A stretch of 14,106 nucleotides of DNA from Christensenella sp. UBA1385 (lineage in GTDB: Bacteria > Bacillota > Clostridia > Christensenellales > Aristaeellaceae). Both the position numbers and the translations under genes were made by a program. Below are positions 1 through 6,688 of this stretch, in pieces; position 1 is the first letter of the stretch, and each line of letters opens with the position of its first letter. Below the pieces are notes generated by a model, which was not told the DNA's origin, ran no database searches, and was given only the letters and a program-made list of their open reading frames with translations. The stretch is from the NCBI GenBank assembly GCA_002305755.1, contig DBQV01000068.1, forward strand, positions 1-14,106, read 5' to 3'.

Positions 1-56
1 CTTGATATTACAAATCGGGAAATTGCAGCGAGAGTGAAAATATAGGGAAAATCTTA

Positions 57-85
57 TTGACAAAGAAAAGCGGAATTGTTATTAT
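57..85 (+). promoter_or_regulatory. Promoter of the tRNA array
   Basis: A -35 box TTGACA (57-62) and a -10 box TATTAT (80-85) are separated by exactly 17 bases, a close match to the housekeeping sigma consensus. Transcription would start near base 92, about 25 bases before the first tRNA. The preceding bases 1-56 are AT-rich and hold no gene that I can see. Confidence 0.85.
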
Positions 86-116
86 ACTATCCGTCGCTTG
101 TGAGCGGCAGTACCTT

Positions 117-193
117 CGGGGTGTAGCGCAGCCTGGTAGCGCACGTGCTTTGGGAGCATGGGGCCGGGGGTTCAAATCCCTTCACCCCGACCA
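117..193 (+). tRNA. tRNA-Pro (anticodon TGG)
   Basis: The acceptor arms CGGGGTG (117-123) and CACCCCG (183-189) pair fully, followed by discriminator A and an encoded CCA. The anticodon stem 144-148/156-160 closes the loop TTTGGGA with anticodon TGG at 151-153. The T loop is TTCAAAT. It reads CCA and, by wobble or modification, other Pro codons. First gene of the seven-tRNA array. Confidence 0.97.
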
Positions 194-217
194 TTTCCCG
201 GGGGAAGGCAAGTTCGT

Positions 218-292
218 GGCCCCGTGGTCAAGCGGTTAAGACATCGCCCTTTCACGGCGGTAACAGGGGTTCGAGTCCCCTCGGGGTCACCA
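218..292 (+). tRNA. tRNA-Glu (anticodon TTC)
   Basis: The acceptor arms GGCCCCG (218-224) and CGGGGTC (282-288) pair with one G-T, followed by A and an encoded CCA. The anticodon loop CTTTCAC carries TTC at 251-253 on a five-pair stem. The sequence closely resembles Firmicutes tRNA-Glu. It also serves the C5 tetrapyrrole route in organisms that have glutamyl-tRNA reductase, which cannot be judged here. Confidence 0.97.
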
Positions 293-334
293 CTTTGTTT
301 CTCCGCCATGTGTGTGTTTCCAGTAGGGCTGTAT

Positions 335-411
335 GGGCCTTTAGCTCAGTTGGTCAGAGCGGCCGGCTCATAACCGGTTGGTCCGGGGTTCAAGTCCCTG
401 AAGGCCCACCA
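335..411 (+). tRNA. tRNA-Met (anticodon CAT), probably elongator
   Basis: The acceptor arms GGGCCTT (335-341) and AAGGCCC (401-407) pair fully, followed by A and an encoded CCA. The anticodon loop CTCATAA has CAT at 369-371. The first acceptor pair is intact, so it is not an initiator tRNA, which has a 1-72 mismatch. The body resembles Firmicutes elongator tRNA-Met. A CAT anticodon could also belong to lysidine-modified tRNA-Ile2, which sequence alone does not exclude. Confidence 0.93.
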
Positions 412-417
412 ATTCGT

Positions 418-495
418 GGCCCGGTAGTTCAGTTGGTTTAGAATGCCAGCCTGTCACGCTGGAGGTCGAGGGTTCGAGCCCCTTCCGGGTCGCCA
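418..495 (+). tRNA. tRNA-Asp (anticodon GTC)
   Basis: The acceptor arms GGCCCGG (418-424) and CCGGGTC (485-491) pair with one G-T, followed by discriminator G, the identity base for Asp, and an encoded CCA. The anticodon stem CCAGC/GCTGG closes loop CTGTCAC with GTC at 453-455. Only 6 bases separate it from tRNA-Met, consistent with processing from one precursor. Confidence 0.97.
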
Positions 496-499
496 TTAT

Positions 500-575
500 G
501 CCTTGGTAGCTCAGTCGGTAGAGCAGTAGACTGAAAATCTACGTGTCGCTGGTTCGATTCCGGCCCAAGGCACCA
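500..575 (+). tRNA. tRNA-Phe (anticodon GAA)
   Basis: The acceptor arms GCCTTGG (500-506) and CCAAGGC (565-571) pair fully, followed by A and an encoded CCA. The anticodon stem GTAGA/TCTAC closes loop CTGAAAA with GAA at 533-535. The T loop TTCGATT is canonical. Four bases separate it from tRNA-Asp. Confidence 0.97.
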
Positions 576-578
576 TCT

Positions 579-654
579 GCGGTAGTAGCTCAGTTGGTAG
601 AGCGCAACCTTGCCAAGGTTGAGGTCGCGAGTCCGAGCCTCGTCTACCGCTCCA
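579..654 (+). tRNA. tRNA-Gly (anticodon GCC) with an unusual T loop
   Basis: The acceptor arms GCGGTAG (579-585) and CTACCGC (644-650) pair, followed by discriminator T and an encoded CCA. The anticodon stem CAACC/GGTTG closes loop TTGCCAA with GCC at 612-614. The D loop keeps the GG pair. The T stem GCGAG/CTCGT (627-631/639-643) is intact, but the T loop reads TCCGAGC, so position 55 is C at base 633 where nearly all elongator tRNAs have T (pseudouridine). The rest looks functional. Confidence 0.93.
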
Positions 655-660
655 TTTTCC

Positions 661-735
661 GGCGCCATAGCCAAGTGGTAAGGCGAAGGTCTGCAAAACC
701 TTTATTCTCCAGTTCGAGTCTGGATGGCGCCTCCA
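661..735 (+). tRNA. tRNA-Cys (anticodon GCA)
   Basis: The acceptor arms GGCGCCA (661-667) and TGGCGCC (725-731) pair fully, followed by discriminator T, the major identity base for Cys, and an encoded CCA. The anticodon stem AAGGT/ACCTT closes loop CTGCAAA with GCA at 693-695. Last tRNA of the array; a terminator follows within 10 bases. Confidence 0.97.
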
Positions 736-741
736 CGTGAG

Positions 742-775
742 AAGACCGTTATCTTTTGGTAACGGTCTTTGTTTA
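742..775 (+). terminator. Rho-independent terminator of the tRNA array
   Basis: A perfect 10-pair hairpin (AAGACCGTTA at 742-751 with TAACGGTCTT at 760-769, loop of 8) is followed by a T-rich run. It closes the tRNA transcript and insulates the FHA gene downstream. Confidence 0.85.
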
Positions 776-813
776 TGTTTTACAAGCCGCCCGAAGCCCG
801 TGACCTGCCTTTA

Positions 814-822
814 TGATATAAT
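814..822 (+). promoter_or_regulatory. Extended -10 promoter before the FHA-like gene
   Basis: TG-N-TATAAT (TG at 814-815, TATAAT at 817-822) is a complete extended -10 element. No good -35 lies 16-18 bases upstream, which is common for extended -10 promoters. Start of transcription would be near 829, about 25 bases before the TTG start at 854. An in-frame ATG at 821 overlaps the -10 box and so cannot be the start of this transcript's gene. Confidence 0.7.
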
Positions 823-853
823 GTCTGCAAACCGTAACAATGGAGGGGGAACG

Positions 854-1741
854 TTGCGCAGCGATATTTATGAGCTGATTTCTCAGGGATTGCGCTATTG
901 GTTCGTGCTGCTTGGCTTTGCAATATTGTGGCGAGCTTTTTCGTGGTTCATGCAGGATAGGCGTGCCTATCGCAAGATGCTGAGAGCCCTGCCCGATGCC
1001 GGACTTGTAGGCGAAGTGGTGGACCTTGCCACGGGTGCCAGCCAGGCTCTCCCGCGCGAGGGCGTGATCGGCTCGGGGAAGGGCTGCGATATCCGTCTTT
1101 CCGGCATACGCAGCCGTGAGTGTGAATACGCCTTCGTCGATGGCAAAGGCATTGAGCTGATCCCTGCTCGGCGCAGTCATGAGTTGGTGCTCGACGGCGA
1201 TCCCGTGCAGGGAAGAGCTTTTGCAGCGCACGGATCACGTCTGGAACTGCCGGGTTATTCGCTGAGATTTCGTTTGTTTGCCGGCCTGAATGTTCCTGTC
1301 AGATCGCGTGAAGTGTATTCTCAAGAAGCACACCCCGCTATTTTCTCGGGAGATCAGTTCGGAGCGGAGTTGGCGGATGAAGGGATGCCGATGCCGGATC
1401 AGATGCCAGGCCTTGATATGCCTGCTATGATACTTCCCCAGAGCGATTATCAGATGGGAAATGCGCCTATGGCCGGAGAGAATCGGGCCCTACCGGAGCT
1501 TGACGGGCAATATGCCCAAGCGCAGCAGAACGGATACGCGTCCCATGCCGCCCGGATACCGGTTCCTCATCAAGCCTGGAACCCGGATATGACGTGGCAG
1601 TATGCCGTTCCGCCGCCTGAGGCATTCCAAGGGAACGGCACGCAGCAAAGCGTCTCTCAGCCCGCGCAGCCTGTATGGGAACAGGAGCAAGACAGGACGC
1701 AGCATCCGCGCAGAAGGAGGAGTCAACGCCATGAAAGCTAA
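854..1741 (+). CDS. Membrane-anchored FHA-like protein of a cell-wall synthesis operon
   Basis: 295 residues from a TTG start at 854, chosen because GGAGGGGG (842-849) lies just upstream and because the in-frame ATG at 821 overlaps the -10 box. One membrane segment at about residues 14-33 is followed by a cytoplasmic domain at about 54-145 that resembles a forkhead-associated fold (IGSGKGCDIRL at 72-82, then SRECEYAF at 87-94). The canonical GR arginine, the SRxH histidine and the NG turn that hold phosphothreonine are not preserved, so phosphopeptide binding is doubtful. Residues about 155-295 are rich in Pro, Gln, Met and Ala, probably disordered, and end in a basic stretch. The 3' end overlaps the rodA start by 11 bases. 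In actinobacteria FHA proteins beside rodA-pbpA help recruit wall-synthesis partners; a scaffold role here is inference. Confidence 0.75.
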   Translation: MRSDIYELISQGLRYWFVLLGFAILWRAFSWFMQDRRAYRKMLRALPDAGLVGEVVDLATGASQALPREGVIGSGKGCDIRLSGIRSRECEYAFVDGKGIELIPARRSHELVLDGDPVQGRAFAAHGSRLELPGYSLRFRLFAGLNVPVRSREVYSQEAHPAIFSGDQFGAELADEGMPMPDQMPGLDMPAMILPQSDYQMGNAPMAGENRALPELDGQYAQAQQNGYASHAARIPVPHQAWNPDMTWQYAVPPPEAFQGNGTQQSVSQPAQPVWEQEQDRTQHPRRRRSQRHES

Positions 1742-2972
1742 ACGGCGCAGAACACCGGGCAGGCTGATGGCGGCCTCCATCATCAGCTTTCTGGCTTCTG
1801 CTTTTCTATTGCTGGGCCTTAAGGATCTGAACCCCGTCACCTTTGCCATGGCGCTCGGCGTGCCGCTCTCCTTTTATCTGGTCACAGTGCTGGTGCCGCG
1901 CGTCTTTCCTGCGGACAGGCTGCTGCTGACCGTTGTCAATTTTCTCTGCACGCTTGGCATCCTGGTGCTTTACCGCATGGACCCGAAGCTTGCCAAAGGG
2001 CAGATGATCAACTATGCCGTTGGTATCGGCGCGATGCTGTTCTTCATTTATTTTATCCGGCTGACTCAGCGCAGACGGCCGCTGGTCGTATTTCTTGTTT
2101 TGGCATCCGCCGGGCTGATGGTACTTCCCCTGATATTCGGCACCGAGAGAAACGGCGCCCGCGCCTGGGTGAGCCTCATGGGCTTCAGCTTTCAGCCCAG
2201 TGAGTTGGTCAAGGTGCTGATGCTGATCGTGGAAGCCTACTTGCTGACACGGCGCAAGGTGGTCGCCGCGGCGGCCTACGCTGGCTTTTGCCTGCTGGCG
2301 CTGATGCTGCAAAAGGACCTTGGAACAGCTTTGATTTATTACAGCGTGATCCTGGTCATGCTTTGGGTGGCAACGCGCAGCGGGCTGTATCTCGGGCTTG
2401 GCTTTCTGGGGGCAGCGGGCGGCGCCGTCGTCGGCTATCAGATGTTCAGCCATGTGAAGCGGCGCGTGGCCATTTGGATCAATCCGTGGACAGACTACGA
2501 AGGCGCGGGATACCAGATCGTTCAGTCGCTGATCGCGATTGTGAATGGAGGCTTCTGGGGCACGGGCCTCGGTCTTGGCAATGCCTATGTGATCCCGGCC
2601 AACACGACGGATTTTGTGTTTTCGATCATACTCAATGAATTTGGCTGGCTTTTCGGCATCTGCGTGATTTTGCTGTATCTGTTGCTGTTTCTGAGGGGTA
2701 TCGGTATCGCGCTGCGCTCAGCCTCCCGCTTCAACGCGATGCTGGCCATGGGCTCTTCCGTGTTGATCGCGCTGCAGGCCTTCATCATTCTGGGCGGCAA
2801 TATCAACATGATCCCGCTCACCGGCGTTACGCTGCCCTTCATCAGCTACGGCGGCACCAGCATGCTCTCCAGCCTTTCCATCATGGGCATCCTGCAGGGC
2901 GTGGCCAGCCTCAATGAAAACGAGATGGAAGAGGACAGGGAGCTGGCGATGGCTCAGGGAGGAAACATATGA
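1731..2972 (+). CDS. rodA: SEDS-family peptidoglycan glycosyltransferase (RodA/FtsW/SpoVE)
   Basis: 413 residues, a usual length for the family, with about ten membrane segments. SEDS proteins polymerise lipid II into glycan strands in the cytoplasmic membrane, working with a class B PBP. Family signatures are visible: NGARAWVSLMGFSFQPSEL at 141-159, the extracellular loop NPWTDYEGAGYQ at 251-262 with Asp255 where the family's essential aspartate is expected, NTTDFVFS at 291-298, and the C-terminal IPLTGVTLPFISYGGTS at 361-377. The ATG at 1731 follows AGGAGG (1715-1720), so upstream in-frame codons are not used. It overlaps the FHA-like gene by 11 bases and the PBP gene by 4 (ATGA), so translation is probably coupled. 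Whether it acts in elongation, division or sporulation cannot be told from sequence; pairing with a PbpA-like PBP fits a RodA or FtsW role. Confidence 0.93.
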   Translation: MKAKRRRTPGRLMAASIISFLASAFLLLGLKDLNPVTFAMALGVPLSFYLVTVLVPRVFPADRLLLTVVNFLCTLGILVLYRMDPKLAKGQMINYAVGIGAMLFFIYFIRLTQRRRPLVVFLVLASAGLMVLPLIFGTERNGARAWVSLMGFSFQPSELVKVLMLIVEAYLLTRRKVVAAAAYAGFCLLALMLQKDLGTALIYYSVILVMLWVATRSGLYLGLGFLGAAGGAVVGYQMFSHVKRRVAIWINPWTDYEGAGYQIVQSLIAIVNGGFWGTGLGLGNAYVIPANTTDFVFSIILNEFGWLFGICVILLYLLLFLRGIGIALRSASRFNAMLAMGSSVLIALQAFIILGGNINMIPLTGVTLPFISYGGTSMLSSLSIMGILQGVASLNENEMEEDRELAMAQGGNI

Positions 2973-4366
2973 AGATGATCAAAAGTAACATCCGCGTGAT
3001 CACGCTGATTGTCTGCGCACTTTTTGTCTCCCTGATGGCCTTTGCCGCATTCAGCATCAGCACGCAGGGCCAGCGCTGGTTTTCATCCAGTGCCAATACC
3101 TACCTGCGGCGCACGAAAAGCAACGTAACGCCCGGAAGCATTGTGGACCGCCACAATGTACTGCTGGCGAAAACCGACGAACAGGGGAAGCGCATCTACA
3201 GCTCCGATCCGGCGATCAGGAAGGCCGTGGTGCACGCCGTAGGCGACGACAGGGGCAACATTGCCTACGGCGCGGAGAGCTTCATGGCCAATTACCTGTT
3301 TGCCTACAATGAATCCTACCCGGAGAGGCTGGCACAGGCGCTGCGCGGAGAAAAGCGCAGAGGTAATGACATCAGACTGCTGATCGACAGCGCGCTGTGC
3401 AAGAAGGCGGCCTCGCTTTTTCCGGCCGGAAAGAGCGGCGCCATAGTGGTGATGAACTATAAAACCGGTGAGGTACTGGCGCTGCAGAGTTTTCCAGGAT
3501 ACGATCCCGTGAACCTCAGCCAGGCCGACCAGGAAAACCCGCTCAAGCCATTTTGGAATCGCGCAACGATGTGGAGCAGCGCGCCTGGTTCCGTTTTCAA
3601 GGTGGTTACGCTGGCGGCCGCTCTGAGGAATATCCCGGACGCCATGGACAAGACCTATGAGTGTACAGGATCGCTCGAAGTGGGCGATACCAGCGTTACG
3701 GACGCTCAGCATGCCGTTCACGGGATCATCACACTCAAAAAGGCCCTCGCCGTAAGCTGCAACAACGTGTTTGCCAAGGTCGCTCTTGAACTCGGTGACG
3801 CCAGCCTGAAAAAGACAGCGTCCGACTTTGGAATCGGCGATTACTTTCTGTTCAGCGATCTGGTGGTACAGAATTCCGTTTACCCGGCAGACGATAGAAG
3901 TGAAAAAGAAATTGCCTGGACCGGCCCCGGCCAAAGCCGCCTTCAGATCACGCCGCTGCATATGGCCATGATCGCTTCTTCCATCGCCAACGACGGCATG
4001 ATGATGGAGCCCCGGCTGCTGCTGGATGTGGTCAACGGCGCTGGGCAAAGCAAGTACAGCTTCTTTGCGAAGGAATACAGGCACGTCATGGAGAAAGTCA
4101 CGGCGGATGTCATCGCAGACTATATGCGCGAGGCTGTGCGCAGCGGCACCGCGAGCGCTGCCGCTGTTCCCGGGCTGGATATTGCGGGCAAGACAGGCTC
4201 CGCGCAGATCGACGGTCAGACGGAAACCAACGCCTGGTTCATAGGCTTTATCGATGACAGCCGCTATCCCTACGCGATATGTGTGGCCATCGAGGACGGC
4301 GGAAGCGGCGGTGGCGCGGCCGCGCCCATCGCGCGGGAATTGTTCAGGTACCTCAGCGGAAAGTGA
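2969..4366 (+). CDS. pbpA: Class B penicillin-binding protein (peptidoglycan transpeptidase)
   Basis: 465 residues, typical of the shorter PbpA/PBP2-like class. An N-terminal membrane anchor spans about residues 8-30, then a short dimerisation/pedestal region, starting near the TPGSIVDRHN motif (54-63), and a transpeptidase domain from about 155 to the end. All three active-site motifs are present: S208-V-F-K211 with nucleophile Ser208, S263-C-N265 and K408-T-G-S411. It cross-links stem peptides outside the membrane and is the target of beta-lactams. The start ATG (2969) overlaps the rodA stop as ATGA and follows GGAGG at 2958-2962, so it is the cognate partner of the SEDS protein. It lacks the large C-terminal PASTA repeats seen in some Firmicutes PBPs. 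The gene ends just before a new promoter, so it may be the last of the wall operon. Confidence 0.95.
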   Translation: MKMIKSNIRVITLIVCALFVSLMAFAAFSISTQGQRWFSSSANTYLRRTKSNVTPGSIVDRHNVLLAKTDEQGKRIYSSDPAIRKAVVHAVGDDRGNIAYGAESFMANYLFAYNESYPERLAQALRGEKRRGNDIRLLIDSALCKKAASLFPAGKSGAIVVMNYKTGEVLALQSFPGYDPVNLSQADQENPLKPFWNRATMWSSAPGSVFKVVTLAAALRNIPDAMDKTYECTGSLEVGDTSVTDAQHAVHGIITLKKALAVSCNNVFAKVALELGDASLKKTASDFGIGDYFLFSDLVVQNSVYPADDRSEKEIAWTGPGQSRLQITPLHMAMIASSIANDGMMMEPRLLLDVVNGAGQSKYSFFAKEYRHVMEKVTADVIADYMREAVRSGTASAAAVPGLDIAGKTGSAQIDGQTETNAWFIGFIDDSRYPYAICVAIEDGGSGGGAAAPIARELFRYLSGK

Positions 4367-4379
4367 GAGCCGCATTGTC

Positions 4380-4408
4380 TTGAACCGCCTGCAGGTTACA
4401 GGTATAAT
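4380..4408 (+). promoter_or_regulatory. Strong promoter before the DUF2461 gene
   Basis: TTGAAC (4380-4385) and a perfect TATAAT (4403-4408) are spaced by 17 bases. Start of transcription would fall near 4415. The spacer and -10 are bracketed by an inverted repeat, CCTGCA (4388-4393) and TGCAGG (4411-4416), which could be an operator. Confidence 0.85.
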
Positions 4409-4434
4409 ATTGCAGGAAAAGGAGCGTGATTTGC

Positions 4435-5124
4435 GTGTTTGAAGGTTTTCCAAAAGAAATGATCGAATTCATGCTGCAAATCCGCCTGAACAACAACAAA
4501 GAGTTCATGACCACGCACCGCAGTGAATATGAAAGGCTGATGAAACAGCCCTATTATCAGCTGATCGAGGCGCTGACGCCGACTGTGCAGCGAATCGATC
4601 CCGACATGGAAGTGCGCCAGGGCAAGGTGCTTTCCAGGATATTCAGGGACACAAGGTTTTCAAAGGACAAGTCTCCCTATCGGGATCATCACTGGCTGGC
4701 CTTCCGCCACGCGGGTGAATCCAAGGAAACAGCTGTCATGCTCTGGTTTGAAATCAGAATAGAGAGCATGAGTTGGGGACTTGGTTATTGGGGAGAGAAC
4801 CGCCCGGCAATGGACATCTTCAGGCGCCGGCTGATCAGCCATCCGGATGACTGGCTGGGACTGATCAATAGCCTTGAGGGGACCGGACTTGAGGTGGAGG
4901 GAGAGCGGTTCAGGCGTATGCAGGCGCCCGTACCGCTGTCCCCGCCGCTTGACGGCTATTACGCGATGAAAAGCCTCTACATCGTTCGCCATGACGCACC
5001 GTATGACGCCATCTTTACGCCCGGCCTGGTCGGGCTGATTGCGCAGGATTATCAAAGAATGGCGCCCTTTTATCGCCTTCTGCGCGGATATTATGAACTT
5101 TCACAGTTAGAGGGGATATCATGA
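4435..5124 (+). CDS. DUF2461 family protein (TIGR02453-like)
   Basis: 229 residues from GTG 4435. GGAG at 4421-4424 is 10 bases upstream of this codon, while an in-frame GTG at 4426 would be too close to it. The N terminus has the family pattern of a Phe-rich start followed by NNNKEFMTTHRSEYE (residues 17-31), and the hallmark RIFRDTRFSKDKSPYRDHHW lies near residues 69-88. The family is a soluble alpha/beta domain of unknown function, common in bacteria and fungi; I know of no established activity. No signal peptide or membrane segment is seen. Its stop overlaps the ATG of the phosphohexomutase gene (ATGA), so the two are co-transcribed and probably translationally coupled, which suggests but does not prove a link to sugar-phosphate metabolism. 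Confidence 0.88.
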   Translation: MFEGFPKEMIEFMLQIRLNNNKEFMTTHRSEYERLMKQPYYQLIEALTPTVQRIDPDMEVRQGKVLSRIFRDTRFSKDKSPYRDHHWLAFRHAGESKETAVMLWFEIRIESMSWGLGYWGENRPAMDIFRRRLISHPDDWLGLINSLEGTGLEVEGERFRRMQAPVPLSPPLDGYYAMKSLYIVRHDAPYDAIFTPGLVGLIAQDYQRMAPFYRLLRGYYELSQLEGIS

Positions 5125-6641
5125 GTACTTTCAGCGCTCTGATCAGCGGAACGGATATCCGGGGGAAAGCTCTTGGCGAAGATGCCGTACTGACGGCCGA
5201 ACTTGCGGAACGCGTCGGCAGGTCTTTTGCTCATTGGGTCAGCCGCAGGGTGCGTTTGCCCGAAAATCAAAGGCTCAGCATTGCAGTAGGCAGGGATTCC
5301 CGCCTGAGCGGCGAACGGCTTCTCGCGGGCTTTACTCAGGGTGTCGTGCGACAGGGGATCAACGTTGTCGATTGCGGCCTCTGCACGACGCCAGCCATGT
5401 TCAAGTGTCTGACGGAGGAAGAGCCTCTCGCACAGGCCTCGGTCATGATCACGGCCAGCCATCACCCGAAGGACCGAAACGGCTTCAAGTTTTTCCTTCC
5501 CTCGGGCGGTATCAACGCAACCGAGCTGGCTGAGATCATCGCTGCCATGGATACGGAGATCAGGCCTTCGCTTCGACTGGGCACGGTCGAGCATTACCGC
5601 TATCTGAATGATTATACGGAACATCTCAAGCAGATGGTACGGCAAAGGCTGGATGACCCGGTCAGCCGTCCGTTGCTTGGTCTGCACGTGATCGTGGACG
5701 CCGGGAACGGCGCGGGCGGTTTTTACGCGCAGATGCTCGAAGACCTGGGCGCGTGGACCGAGGGCAGCCAGTTTCTTGAGCCTGACGGCCGCTTTCCCAA
5801 TCATGCGCCGAACCCCGAGGATGATAAGGCCATCGGCTCTTTGAGCGAGGCCGTGACCAGGTATTCGGCGGATCTTGGCGTGATACTGGATGCGGATTGC
5901 GATCGGGCCGCTATCGTCGATCAGAGCGGGTTGGCCATCAACCGCAACAGGCTGATCGCGCTGGTTTCCGCCATGCTGCTGAATGAGGAGAGCGGGCTGA
6001 CTATCGTGACCGATTCGGTCACCTCATCCGGTCTTTCGGAATTCATCGGCGAGTGGGGCGGCGAGCACTACCGCTACAAGCGAGGCTACCGCAATGTGAT
6101 CGATGAGGCGAAGCGGCTGAATGAGATCGGCATCAATTGCCCTTTGGCCATTGAAACCAGCGGGCACGCTGCTTTCCGCGACAATCAGTTCCTTGACGAC
6201 GGTATGTACCTGAGCACGCTGCTGGTCTGCGAGTGTATGCGGCTGAAGAGGGAGGGGAAGACCCTGGCCAGCATGCTGGAAGGGCTGAAAGAGCCTGTGG
6301 AGAGCTTGGAGCTGCGCCTGCGCATTAAGCAGGAGGATTTTCGCTCCGCCGGTATCCGTGTGATCGAGACCGTGATGGACTATGCTTCCGAGGCCGAGGG
6401 CTGGAATGTGGCGCCCGACAACCGTGAAGGCGTGCGCATCAGTTTTGATCTGCAGCAGCAGCTCAATAACGCCTGGTTCCTGCTCAGGATGTCCGTGCAC
6501 GACCCTGTGCTGGCGCTCAATGTGGAAAGCGACGTTGCGGGCGGCGTGCGTGAGGTGCTTGAGGAACTCAGCATGGCCATCAGCCACTTGAGCGATTTGG
6601 TGGATCTGGAGCCGTTGAACCGCGCCTTGGAACATCGCTGA
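5121..6641 (+). CDS. Phosphomannomutase/phosphoglucomutase (alpha-D-phosphohexomutase family)
   Basis: 506 residues, on the long side for bacterial phosphohexomutases. These cytosolic enzymes interconvert hexose 1- and 6-phosphates, feeding nucleotide-sugar synthesis or glycogen/glucan turnover. The four active-site loops are seen in order: the phosphoserine loop TASHHP with Ser113 (111-116), the metal loop D257-A-D-C-D-R262, the sugar-binding loop E345-T-S-G-H349, and the phosphate-binding loop DNREGVRIS (433-441). Two are non-standard: TASHHP for TASHNP, and Cys260 where many enzymes have Gly; other branches have Val or Phe there, so catalysis is likely kept. GAGGGG at 5110-5115 supports the ATG, which overlaps the previous stop. 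Glucose versus mannose specificity cannot be assigned. Confidence 0.92.
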   Translation: MSTFSALISGTDIRGKALGEDAVLTAELAERVGRSFAHWVSRRVRLPENQRLSIAVGRDSRLSGERLLAGFTQGVVRQGINVVDCGLCTTPAMFKCLTEEEPLAQASVMITASHHPKDRNGFKFFLPSGGINATELAEIIAAMDTEIRPSLRLGTVEHYRYLNDYTEHLKQMVRQRLDDPVSRPLLGLHVIVDAGNGAGGFYAQMLEDLGAWTEGSQFLEPDGRFPNHAPNPEDDKAIGSLSEAVTRYSADLGVILDADCDRAAIVDQSGLAINRNRLIALVSAMLLNEESGLTIVTDSVTSSGLSEFIGEWGGEHYRYKRGYRNVIDEAKRLNEIGINCPLAIETSGHAAFRDNQFLDDGMYLSTLLVCECMRLKREGKTLASMLEGLKEPVESLELRLRIKQEDFRSAGIRVIETVMDYASEAEGWNVAPDNREGVRISFDLQQQLNNAWFLLRMSVHDPVLALNVESDVAGGVREVLEELSMAISHLSDLVDLEPLNRALEHR

Positions 6642-6688
6642 ATACGCAGCAAAACTAAGACAAGACACTGCATCGGAAAGGAATCAGC

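Noticed and set aside
57..740. Several open frames of 60-98 codons on both strands across the tRNA array
   Set aside because: They run through well-formed tRNA genes and have no ribosome binding sites; they are by-products of tRNA sequence.
3083..4453. A 456-codon open frame antisense to the PBP gene
   Set aside because: The plus-strand frame has intact SxxK, SxN and KTG motifs. The antisense translation shows no recognisable domain and is a shadow caused by high G+C codon use.
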